From the NCBI GenBank assembly GCA_003439945.1, contig QVRM01007053.1, forward strand, positions 434,001 through 498,000: 64,000 nt of DNA, written 5' to 3'. Position 1 is the stretch's first letter, and every line of letters starts with the position of its first letter. The DNA is from Dermanyssus gallinae (lineage: Eukaryota > Arthropoda > Arachnida > Mesostigmata > Dermanyssidae). Shown here piece after piece: positions 1-9,650 of the stretch. The translations under genes were made by a program, and so were the position numbers. The notes beneath the pieces are model-generated. The model did not search any database, was not told where the DNA came from, and saw only the letters and a list, made by a program, of their open reading frames with translations.

Positions 1-2110
1 AGTTGGCGCACCGTATCTGTTACGCTTCTAGAAATGGCTGTCTTTACGTTCACCATACTGCCCTATTGCTCAAACTTGCAGGTAAAACATGCGGGAGCTG
101 GACAGGTACAAGTACGTAATTACTGTAAAACTCGGTATGCACTCTGTGTGAGGAAAGCTAAACAGCGAGAACTAAGTTCCTAAACATATGTGGCATAATG
201 CACCACATGTTACGCTGATGACATATATGATATGTATCCATCAGACATATAACATATGAAGTCAGGCTAAGGTTTAACGGTAGTGATATAACAACCCACT
301 GTTCACTCGGAACAATTATTCTCTCCTGTTGGCTAGATAAAGCATACCATTAGCATTATTTTATTTATTATATTATACATTACATAATCCCCCTTAAGTG
401 AATTCATAAGCTGCAAATGTTTTGGATTGTCAAAGTGCTTCTTTCTGCGACCCTCTAGGAAACAGAGCTATTCGCTATATTTTCAACGTAAATTCTTCGA
501 TACTATGTATTCATACCCGCTCTAAAAAGACGGCCTGTGTTGTACTTGTTTGCTTATCGGTCGCGTAGATCAAGATTGCAGAGTTCACCCAAATTTCACC
601 ACGTTCGTGGCAACGTAAGGAACAGATACTGACCACCCGTACAAACGAATGAACGCAATATGGTAGGGTTAATTCCATTACATGTGATGATCATAGTTAA
701 CGATGGTGGCGTGCACTTAACTGCTTTGCAGTCTACATATGCTCTCCGTCAAATCGACATAGCATCCGAGACCAATAGCAAGTCCCTAGAGCGCAACGCG
801 GTATAAATATAAGCAGTTAGCAATGGTTAAATACGGCAGGACGGTTAGCTGACCGATCTGAAAACAACCGGATTGATTTTACCGGTCGTTATGGCAGTGG
901 AGTTGCTGCCATTTCCCACATGCGAAGAGAAGCTACCGCTGGCGGCAATCAGTAAAGTAGGCTTCTTCTTTCCGTGCTTGCATAATAGTTATCATGCACG
1001 TGTATATCATGTATGTGATATATGTGGCATATGATATACATGAATAAGGCTGATACAAAAGGCTGACAGGTACGTTTTTGACCGCCTTGTCAAGGATAAG
1101 AAGAAAATTGCAGCACGCATGGGGCGTACCAGTTCTACCGTATGTCTGGCTTAACTTCATCAACCTAACACAGGGCGGATTTTTGGAACTACATTTAAAG
1201 TCCCGGGCGCCCGAACACCGCCACACACTCATCATACCTATGTACATTCTTTTATGTTGTGCTATTTTCGTTAGACCTTACTTGACTTATTCAAATCACA
1301 CTATTTTAGAATAAAAACAGTCTTTTTCTTATATTGTTAACAGTAGCGATAATTGCCAATTGTTGTCGTTGTTGTTGTAATCGTAATTGTTAATTTTGTG
1401 GCTAGTTAAGGGATACTTGTATGGCAAATCTAACTCCGACGTAAAATCAATACCGTTTTGCGTTTTTTAGAGCAGCGCCTTTGGAAAGTCAATCTTGGAT
1501 TCTCCGTCTTCACAGTAGGCCTATACGTGTGTGATCGGCAATCAATTTAATTTTTAACACTATGGAAGGTCTCATTATTTTGTCCGACAGGAATACGGAT
1601 AAAATGAAGTTTGACTGACCACGAATAAATATTGCGGGTATGCAAACAGTACACCTATATAGGTATTGCCCAAACATATATCTAGACATATACTTGAGAG
1701 TAGAGGTTAGGGCAGAATGAAGGTCACCATCGGATCGGTGTGTCTGGATTAGCAAGGATGCCGTGTTTGACCATTTATGTGACATGTGCTATAGGCATCG
1801 GCGAAACGGTCCCTAGACCAAGCTGGGGACTATACACATCCTTGCTAGCTGCGTAGTTGTAGTAGTAGTACTAGCAGCAGTGGTAACATTAACAACAGTT
1901 TAGCCTACCACTTAGTTATTGTACCTATTGAAATAATTTTTGGTACAGTTAGACGCAACGTTACCACCAATAGCTAGCCAACAGCTTGGTTGCTGTAACC
2001 CTAAAACCTCGTCCATTATCTAAGTTCGTTGTTTCCACAAAGCTCAGCTGAGGAGCTCTGTTAGATCAGTTTGTCGCCATATACACGCCGTTATCAGCAA
2101 TCCAATTACA

Positions 2111-2112
<2 letters not shown>
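1..2112. other. Unassigned AT-rich DNA
   Basis: No gene, RNA or recognisable element was found on either strand. Open frames here are short, lack a family signature and often begin at non-ATG codons. A GTT/GTA-rich patch lies near 1360-1400 and another near 1855-1910; both look like simple triplet-rich sequence. Intergenic or intronic DNA is the best description. Confidence 0.5.

Positions 2113-2158
<46 letters not shown>
2113..2158. repeat. (AT)n microsatellite
   Basis: An uninterrupted AT dinucleotide run of about 46 bp. It is the first of about seventeen similar tracts in the window. Confidence 0.97.
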
Positions 2159-2160
<2 letters not shown>

Positions 2161-2584
2161 TGCGCGAAGCTCCCTTGGGAGAAACTTGCACGTAGACGAC
2201 AGGATACAGTGACTACGGCGGGTGGTATCGCGGGGTCACGGAAAGGACCCAGGAGTGAGACAGAACCACCTGACCATAGGGGCGGGGGGCAGGACAGCCC
2301 CACTGACCCCACTGACTCTCTCGCCGAGCTATAAACCACCATCGCAACGATACTATCACAGCCATTACTACCGCCGCTACTGCTGCGCCACTTAAACGGC
2401 CAAACCAAAGCACTTTGCTCACTGTCGGGAAATGTTGTTTTGAAGTGCGTACGCTCCCAGTAAAACCTCCCTTGGTAGTGAGCATCAGCATAAACACACG
2501 TACACACAACTACAGAGATGCATGCATATACACGTACATGCGCGTATGCGTGTCTAAACAATCTAAATCTAAATATAAATCTGA

Positions 2585-2855
2585 ATATAAAATAAAAATA
2601 AATATAAATATAAATATAAATATAAATATAAATATAAATATAAAGATAAATATAAATATAAATATAAATATAATATAAATATAATATAAATATAAATATA
2701 AATATAAATATAAATATAAATATAAATATAAATATAAATATAAATATAAATATAAATAATAAATATAAATATAAATATAAATATAAATATAAATATAAAT
2801 ATAAATATAATAAATATAAATATAAATATAAATATAAATATAAATATAAATATAA
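2585..2855. repeat. (TATAAA)n hexanucleotide satellite, about 270 bp
   Basis: Repeating AATATA/TATAAA hexamers with a few slips in register near 2645, 2675-2690, 2757 and 2808. Translation in any frame gives only alternating I/Y/N/K or F/I/L/Y runs, so the long open frames across it are artefacts. It is the longest hexamer array in the window. Confidence 0.97.
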
Positions 2856-3519
2856 CCATGTACTACAGACGTCAGTCACCCCATATCAAATAACCCAACA
2901 AACGGACCATAATCGTGGCAATACCGATCAACAGACTATAGCCCTTTGCAATTTGGGTCGGTTAAAACCAGACGCTAGACCTCACGCTAAATACGTATCT
3001 CTGTTAAGACCGTTCTGAACTTACCTACTCTGCGCCAAATCTGGAGGCCGAGGTAATTGTGGCGGGGATGGCTGGATACCGCATTGTCGCGATCAGCGAG
3101 ATAGATGCTAAGATGCGATAACAGTCGTGTACGCTTGATTCTGTTGCTATCATCTAACTACCATCCGTGATCAAAATTTACATTTTTAAATGTTGTTGAA
3201 TGTATGTGCCGCTTGTTATAGTGGCTAAGAGCCTTCAGCATTTTTCTGTAGACGTATCGAAGCTCGATGCCAGGGCACCTGGAGCCGTCGTCAGTGGAAA
3301 CGTCATTGAGACGCTCTGTTGGGAACCTCATAATTATGTGTTATAAGGTGCACCCGAGAGCATCGTCGCCGCACACACGAAATGATTGGAAAAGCTTTCA
3401 GCCCGGAAGCCACCGTGAACTTCTAAGCAGGGTGGTATAAAGGGTGACCTTGCCCCGGGTAAATAAAAAAAATAATAAATGAAAAATATAAAATTAAATT
3501 TTTTCTCGCGTGTTGGGCT
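2856..3519. other. Unassigned DNA
   Basis: Moderate GC content with no open frame of interest. I see no element ends, tRNA or coding homology. Confidence 0.4.
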
Positions 3520-3730
3520 TTTTTACAAGCCGTGGCGCACTCCCGCTTTTAAGTTCCAAGCGATCGTTTCTGGTAGAAAATGAAAGATCTTTTGTTTGAG
3601 ATGTTTATTTGTAACCAAATCGAGCCCGTAGGCCTTCCCGGACGGAGCTTTCATTATCACGTCGACTACTTCGGAATCGTCCAGAGGCCGCAACAGGGCT
3701 TGACGGGATGCAGTTATGCGCTCGTCTTAC
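3520..3730 (-). pseudogene. Non-LTR reverse transcriptase fragment (motif upstream of the palm)
   Basis: Read on the minus strand, about 3600-3690 gives a peptide containing the short string APSGKAYGLDLVTNKHL. This matches the conserved APSGKAPGxDGV box just before the RT fingers in many non-LTR retrotransposons. It is preceded by a PLDDSEVVDVI-like stretch that fits the region before that box. Only about 60-70 codons are recognisable and no palm (YADD) follows, so this is a short internal relic. It does not obviously belong to families D or E. The call rests on one motif and its spacing. Confidence 0.45.
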
Positions 3731-3734
3731 ACTG

Positions 3735-4508
3735 ACATTATATGTGGGATAGAACACATACCGACGAGCAAGGTTGCGGCACTACATAGCAAGCCCGTTT
3801 TTGTGAACCCATCACATGATTACATAGTATTCCCTCTAGCAGTGTTGATGTTGCTTCTAAAGGACTAAAATATATTATAATCACATTGACGACATTTCCT
3901 GTGAGGACTACACAGTTATCTGCATAGTGGTTAGTCAAAATCTTAAAGCTAAATCAATAGCATAGAGTTTTTCGTCAGGGAGCTTTTTAAACTAATCAGG
4001 AATGAGCGTGCGTTCGGTGGCCCAAGCCTCTCAGTAAGGTAACACGGTAACACTAACACGGTACACTCCTCGGCTAAAGGAAGAAGTGGAATTTTTGATT
4101 AATTTTCTTCATAACAAATGTATTTGTTATCTCCATTTGGATCGCTCCTATGACACAAGGAACGCTCTCGTCTAGCAAAAAAGCTTGTACAAGATCTGCG
4201 GAGATGACCACTAAAGGCAACACCTTATCGCTTTTTTATTAGGCTTTTCCCTGAGCCATTTTCTTAAGTTTCGACTGAGGCGTTATTCACACTAATACAA
4301 TTTTTACCACAAACGACCAACTGTGCTTTTTGATTTTTTATCGAGCCATCTCAGGCACTCGTGATGATTTAAGTGCAGCTAGGATTGAAGCTTCTGAGAT
4401 GGACAAATGAACACCGGATATTTAGCTTTTTACAGACAAGCGCAATCCACCTATCCTCGTAGCTACTCTAACATGCGCTAACTCTTGCAGTGACAGCAGG
4501 GTACGCCT
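3735..4508. other. Unassigned DNA upstream of the R2-like element
   Basis: No coding or element signature seen. Several short T-rich and A-rich runs are present. The segment ends where the first 28S-like block begins. Confidence 0.4.
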
Positions 4509-4532
4509 GGGTAAACGGCGGGAGTAACTATG
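4509..4532 (+). other. 28S rRNA-derived block 1 (R2 target region)
   Basis: A 24-nt stretch containing AACGGCGGGAGTAACTATG matches the nearly invariant segment of animal 28S rRNA just upstream of the R2 insertion site. The next 12 nt of 28S (ACTCTCTTAAGG) and the downstream 28S sequence (TAGCCAAATG) are absent. This is therefore not an rRNA gene but a small transported piece of one. It is followed directly by GTAGACTTAT, the same 10 nt that follow the second 28S block. Confidence 0.85.
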
Positions 4533-4580
4533 GTAGACTTATCTGGTAAGAGAGTGTGGCATATGGAATAATTGTATAGT
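4533..4580 (+). mobile_element. 48-bp mini R2 copy (5' tip joined to 3' tip)
   Basis: Starts with GTAGACTTAT, identical to the 5' tip of the main element at 4611-4620. It ends with a stretch similar to the 3' tip of the main element at about 7450-7485; both share the ending ATTGTATAGT. Everything between has been lost. It lies between two 28S-like blocks, so the arrangement is 28S piece, mini copy, 28S piece, main copy. Confidence 0.7.
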
Positions 4581-4581
4581 T

Positions 4582-4610
4582 AGCGCGGGTAAACGGCTGG
4601 AGTAACTATG
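4582..4610 (+). other. 28S rRNA-derived block 2 fused to the R2 5' end
   Basis: Twenty-nine nt beginning AGCGCGGGTAAACGGC match conserved animal 28S rRNA immediately upstream of the R2 site, with one mismatch (T for G at 4598). The match stops at AACTATG, 12 nt short of the normal R2 cleavage point, and R2-type sequence follows. No 28S sequence is seen at the 3' end of the element near 7486. Confidence 0.88.
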
Positions 4611-4674
4611 GTAGACTTATTAACGATTAAATGCCAGCGGAAATCGGCAGCGCATAAGGCGCGAGTTAACGAGT

Positions 4675-5085
4675 TTGTTCACAAACGAACTCGTTCTCCG
4701 TCTGGCTCCGACGACGAGTCTGGCGATCCTTACCCCAAAAGGTCCGACCTTGACCCACAGGAAACCAAGTTTCCTTCCCCAAAACGCTATCATGGCGCGA
4801 ATACAAGCCCTCACAAACACGCTCCCCCCACACTCATCAACCACAGACCTAACCCACCTTGCAAATATAATTTGCCAAGGTGAGGCACACTCCCAAATAC
4901 TAAACGACTTCCTACACAAACACATAAACGCAACAACACACCCGCGCACAGCTGTGACGCCCCCGTCCACTCATAGGGCGCTGTCAAAGCGTAAGCTGCG
5001 GCGGGAACACTACGCTATCACACAGAAATTATACAACAAAAACCGCTCTAAGTGTGCTCAAGGCATACTGGTGTACGCCGAATAA
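4675..5085 (+). pseudogene. R2-like ORF, pre-RT segment
   Basis: Frame 1. The last third of this stretch contains RKLRREHYAITQKLYNKNRS, resembling the basic RRxxYARxQxLFxKNRSK segment that precedes the RT in R2 proteins. The frame ends at 5085 in a stop while the continuing RT homology is in frame 3 from about 5060, so one indel lies in 5050-5085. A separate frame-3 stretch from 4608 begins at the ATG formed by the end of the 28S block (AACTATG). It is Ser/Asp/Pro-rich and has no recognisable domain; it may be the decayed start of the same protein. Confidence 0.6.
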
Positions 5086-5855
5086 ACAACATGAATGACA
5101 CGGAGGTTGTAGAGCATTGGACTACTGCAATGACCCAACCCCCACCCCCGCCACTTACGCCAAACCCCTACATCCCCAACCCTGATCTCAACTGCGTTTC
5201 TACCCCTATCTCCCTCCTAGAAACGCAATCAGCTCTCCGAGGGACATCTAAAGCACTAGGCTTGGATGGGATTAAACTAGCATTCCTCCGTAAACTCCCC
5301 TTAGAGAATGTCTGCTGTCTCCTTAATATTCTATTCATTCGTGATGTTCCCCCCTGCCAACAAAAGGCTCGAGTAGTGTTCATCCCCAAGGTCACTGATG
5401 CCTCCTCCCCCAGTGACCTCCGACCCATCTCGATTAGCTCTTACTTACAAAGAACGCTTAATAAAATCCTTTCTAAACGTATCCAAAAATCTATTAAGAT
5501 GTTCCCCACTCAACGAGCCTTCCTCCCATTCGATGGGACTTTCGAAAACCTGACGGTTCTCGATGGCATCATTCATGATGCCAAGTCCGCAGGCCGCGAA
5601 TTGCGGATCGCGTCGGTCGACCTGCGTAAGGCGTTCGACTCGATCAGCCATGACGCGGTCCTGTGGACACTCGGGGCCAGAGGGTATCCGGAAGTCTTCA
5701 TCGAGTATATCGAGCGCCTATACCAATCGTCCCAAACTCTCCTCGAATTCGGTAAAGAATGTCGTACTATCAGGCCCACCAGGGGTGTTCGTCAGGGTGA
5801 TCCCCTGTCACCCCTGTTATTTAATCTAGTTCTTGACGACATTCTCAGGAAATAA
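5052..5855 (+). pseudogene. R2-like ORF, RT fingers and palm part 1
   Basis: Frame 3. RT motifs in order are: SKALGLDGIK (template-grip region), VVFIPKVTD with DLRPIS, IASVDLRKAFDSISHD (motif A with the first catalytic Asp), and GVRQGDPLSPLLFNLVLDD (motif B). The frame stops at 5855, just before the catalytic ADD box, which continues in frame 2 at about 5900. The motif order and the LRKAFDS and RQGDPLSP wording are typical of the R2 clade. The reading is broken but the residues visible in this segment look sound. Confidence 0.85.
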
Positions 5856-5899
5856 ACTTAGACAATTTAGGATATCGACTAAAAGAAGGAAACCGCCTT

Positions 5900-7378
5900 A
5901 TGGGCCTAGCCTTTGCAGACGACCTCATCCTCCTCGCCTCCACCAAGAACACCCTTCAACAACTCCTAGATTTAGCTGTCCCCTTACTTAAAGAAAAAGG
6001 CCTTGAAATCAACACTGATAATAGCTTTACGATCTCGCATCTTCATGATGGCCGGGTGAAGAAGAGCCTTTATCAGTCAACCCCCGAATTCTCCGTTGGA
6101 GGGAGGCAATTGCCAGCCAAGGGTATATGCGCTCGATGGAGATACCTCGGCATCGAGTTCGACAGTAATGGCAGAGTCGACTCGGCCAAGGTCACTCTCC
6201 TAGAACTACTCGGCAGACTAACATCAGCTCCCCTTAAACCCCAGCAACGCTTAACGATACTGAAACAATTCCTTATCCCGAAAATGTTCTATAAACTGGT
6301 CGCTGGTCCCCGACCGTCTCAAAAATTCCTCCTAGAACTAGACTGTGAGATCAGGCGAACGGTGAAGTTGCAGTGGCTCAAACTCGAAAACACCGTGCCA
6401 AACGCCTTCCTATACGCGCACATCTCACACGGCGGTCTGGACATCCCCTGTCTCCGTACACTAATTCCCAGACTTCGCCTCTCCCGCCTCACTGCCCTGA
6501 ACAGATCATCCCACATAGGCACTCAATGGCTGCTGTCGACCGATTATCACAGAGAGGAGCTGGCGAACCCCAGCGCTCTCTGTGTGTTCGATGACACGAC
6601 CATTGAAGACGCCGCACACGAGACCGAGTACTGGTCTCGTACACTACCTAACACAGTCGATGGGGCTCACCTAAAAGACACACACCTAACCCCTTTTACA
6701 AATGACTGGGTCAAGGGTACTCCTTACCTATCCGGTAGGGAGTACATAAACTTGATTAACTTAAGAATCAACGCACTACCAACGCGTGCCAGACTCGCAA
6801 GGGGTCGCCCCGGGTACGACAAATTTTGTCGTCATGGGTGCAACGCTGTCGAGACGCTGGCCCACATCACTCAAGTGTGCGATCACACCCATCGCCCTAT
6901 ACTCAAGCGCCACGATGACATATGTGAGCGAGTCACCCGCCTACTCCGTGCTAAAGGAATGCAGGTGGAACGGGAGCGCACCTTCCGAAGACCCGCCGCA
7001 CCGGCTCGGAGACCAGACCTCGTCATAACAACACCTACGAAGGTCTGGGTCTTGGATGCCGAGGTCTGCGGCCCCTCAAGAGACCTTGCATTGGCCAGAC
7101 GGGATAAGATCAGGAAATACGATATACCCGTGGTCAGGGATCAACTTCCCAGCTCGCTTCCCCACCGATTCGGGTCCATCACTGTGTCGATGACCGGTGT
7201 ATGGGAGCCCGAGTCGGTGAAGGATCTCCTGACTCTCGGGTTATCGAAGAAGAACCTGATCGACCTAACCGTCCTGGCCATGCAGGGTACCCTACGGGTC
7301 TTCCGGGCGCACCGGGACCACAAGAGCTGGGTCCGTCGCGGAGGAGGAGCAGGCGAACTCACCGGGAGGCGATTTTAA
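5900..7378 (+). pseudogene. R2-like ORF, RT palm part 2 plus CCHC and restriction-like endonuclease
   Basis: A 492-codon open stretch in frame 2. It opens with GLAFADDLILLAS; the catalytic FADD is at 5912-5923. The thumb region follows (RWRYLGIEFDSNGRV). Near 6820-6880 is a C-x3-C-x7-H-x4-C knuckle (CRHGCNAVETLAHITQVC), the canonical R2 spacing. The restriction-like endonuclease core follows, with RRPDLVI near 7006-7026 and VWVLDAEV near 7043-7066, giving a PD...D pair. This part is intact, whereas the N-terminal two thirds of the protein is frameshifted. In R2 this domain nicks the 28S target and primes reverse transcription there. The ORF ends about 108 bp before the 3' tip. Confidence 0.88.
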
Positions 7379-7486
7379 AATATTTTTTTAGGCGGGCACT
7401 GCCCCAGTGTGCAAATGTGCAATTACTGAATAAATTCAATGTTGTATTTCAAAGTGTGAGAGAGGCATATGGGATGATTGTATAGT

Positions 7487-8252
7487 CTTCCTATCAACTA
7501 TAATAACTCGCTTTCCAGTTTTTGTAAAGTATGGCCTACAATGTAGTCGCAGACCTTGTTGAAATTATTTTGTAACTCCCCACCCCTAGCAGAAGATATC
7601 ACTGCCTCACGCCAGTCGCGACCATCGTCGGTGCCGCGGTATTCTTGGGCGTAGCACTGCCGTACATTTTGTATCATCAGACTTAGCCTCCTCATCAGAC
7701 TTAGCCTCCTCATCAAACTGCACTTCATCTTCTGCTTCTTTTTGTGCGTTCGGGCTTGAGCCGGCAGGGTCGTTGTGCAATACATAGGAATTTCAATCGC
7801 ACGGAGCTTAATGCAGTGCAATTTTCTTACTTTTCAACGAATTTGTACGGCCATTCGTCTTCATGACATCAATTTGCCCACAATCTGCTGACATTAATAC
7901 CGGCAAATCCGGCGCGTCGTTCTCACTTGCGCGCTGTAGTGCGCTTCGCCGGTATTTTGCAACAGTATTCTAAAATGATATGTTATTTAAAGAAATGTGT
8001 GAAAATTAAACCTGGTATGCCAAGTGAGTAATTAGCGGCGCTGCGCCCTAAACTACGGCACCTGAGTGCGTGATCCTTTGTTAACTAGCCCTTCCCAGAA
8101 GGGTACGATATATAAACAACTGGCGCTGGTGGTGACGCTATCAATTCGAACGCCAGGAAGAGATCAATCGCTTGAAGAGCTCTAAGCATATGCGGTGCCC
8201 GAATCAATACAAGTTGTAACGCGTTAGAAGAAACATGACACACTTTGGTGTG
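7487..8252. other. Unassigned DNA with a duplicated 18-bp acidic-codon repeat
   Basis: At 7676-7711 an 18-bp unit, ATCAGACTTAGCCTCCTC, is present twice in tandem. On the minus strand it encodes repeated DEEAKS in one frame. Minus-strand frames across 7500-7760 are coding-like: an acidic stretch in one frame, then NVRQCYAQEYRGTDDGRDWR in another. They are in different frames and match no family I recognise. It could be an exon or processed pseudogene, but the evidence is weak. Confidence 0.3.
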
Positions 8253-8274
8253 TATATATATATATATATATATA
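8253..8274. repeat. (AT)n microsatellite
   Basis: A short TA dinucleotide run of about 22 bp. Confidence 0.9.
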
Positions 8275-8399
8275 GGCTGATTTTTAATTCAGCTGAGTGA
8301 TATTGCATATGCATGCAAAGTAAGCTTTAAATCGACCACGTAAATGACCACTAATGTCGAAACCCAAAATGGCGTCTTATAGCGTCTACAAGGGCTTGA

Positions 8400-9650
8400 G
8401 ACGCGGCACGTTAACACGACTTCCTTCCTCTTCTTCTAATTCTCTCTTGTTCGTTGGCATGCTTGTACGTACGTATTAGTGCTAACAAATTTTCCCGAAT
8501 TATTTTCCATTTCTGGCAACACCGTAGCGGACCAATAGGGGTTGACGCCCCTATCGCTTGCAACAAGCGACGACGATTGTTCTATAGACGGTTTAGCTCG
8601 AACGGTGGTGGTTGGTGCTTTTGTGTTTTGTGTGACTCTCCACCTCTCTCTCGCACAATTTCTCTCTCTCTCTCTCTCTCTTACTCTCTGGTATGTATGG
8701 GGTGTTTATTTTGTTTTACTCGACATGGTAGTAGGAGACAGCCACCACTTCGACTAGAAGCTGCACGACCGTCAATCCGCTCTACCGCCCCACTGCTGCC
8801 GCTGCTGCTGCTGATGCTGCCTCCGTTGTTGGCGCCACCGCCTAAGCATTTCCTGCAGACTTCCTCAAGAGGCGACACACAAATCGGCTGGCTACCTGGC
8901 TGTGGTAAACAGGAGACGGACGGGAGGGCGTCAAAGTCTTGCAACCAGCAAGACAGCAGCAACAGAGGCAGAAGAAGGCACAATACGGGATATCAGCAGC
9001 GCGGCGGGACAAGCAGGATAAGCGCCCCTTCTCCTCCTTCACTCGTCAAGCACACCTTAGCGGGCCGAGAGTCTTTTCCCTCCGCCTCCGCCCCTCCATA
9101 CCCTACTCAACCCTACCTCACCCCAACGACGTGTCGTTGTTGGCATTGGCAGCACATTTTCATTAACGCGCGCCCATTGTCTCCAACCAGCGGATCGTCC
9201 GTATACCTGCCGCCTACCTGTGAGGTAGCAACACCACCTAGAGCTCCCCTAGGCTCCCCCCCTCGCCCCCCGCGCAAGACACAAAGCAAGCAAACAAACA
9301 AGCTTTTGGCTTCGGCTTTTCCTTCGACTTCTTTGCCACTAAACTCGACTCGCTGAGCTCGCGGGCCATCACCACCACCACCGCCAACCCGAGTCCGCAG
9401 TCTTCATATCGACGTCATCAGAGGACGCCGAGGCAGAGGCGGTTTTCATACGACGCCGTCTGTTGTTGTCGTTGTTGTCAGGAGGGTCGTTGTTGTTGTT
9501 TTTGCTGCTGTTGTTGTTGTTCTCATCCTCGTCCTCGACACCTGCCAGCACCTGCTGCCGATGCTACTGGCCCTGTGTCGACTACGGCTAACAACACTGC
9601 TGCAGCATTCTTGGCCGGAGTAGTGTCAGCCGTATGGCTGCGAATCGTCG
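8400..9650. other. GC-rich low-complexity island with CT and triplet repeats
   Basis: Contains a TC run near 8656-8692, CTG/CCG triplet clusters near 8785-8830, CAG-type clusters near 8935-8975, CAC-type repeats near 9367-9385 and TTG/TTC triplet runs near 9460-9525. Open frames on both strands are long but composed of Ser/Pro/Arg or Asn/Asp runs, as expected from repeats. The composition suits a promoter-proximal or 5' UTR region of an arthropod gene, but no splice-supported coding exon can be pointed out. Confidence 0.4.

Larger units (their letters stand above)
4611..7486 (+). mobile_element. R2-like non-LTR retrotransposon, degenerate
   Basis: Encodes the pre-RT region, an RT and a C-terminal CCHC plus restriction-like endonuclease, in the order typical of R2. 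The coding parts lie in three different frames: about 4675-5070, 5060-5855 and 5900-7378. At least two frameshifts therefore separate them. The N-terminal C2H2 and Myb DNA-binding domains expected of R2 are not visible; only about 130-150 codons precede the RT. The copy is probably shortened there. The 3' tip is shared with the mini copy at 4533-4580. The flanks are not rDNA apart from the short 28S blocks on the left, so this copy sits outside the ribosomal array. Confidence 0.85.

Noticed and set aside
2106..2879. A 257-codon minus-strand open frame
   Set aside because: It consists of Y/L and I/F runs translated from the (TATAAA)n and (AT)n repeats, with no coding signature.
4509..4610. A genuine 28S rRNA gene piece or edge of an rDNA array
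   Set aside because: Only 24 and 29 nt match, the adjoining conserved 28S bases are missing on both sides, and no other rRNA sequence is present in the window.
8454..9356. A 300-codon plus-strand open frame in the GC-rich island
   Set aside because: It is Ser/Pro/Arg-rich low-complexity sequence, overlapped by other open frames on both strands, with no domain and no consistent coding pattern.
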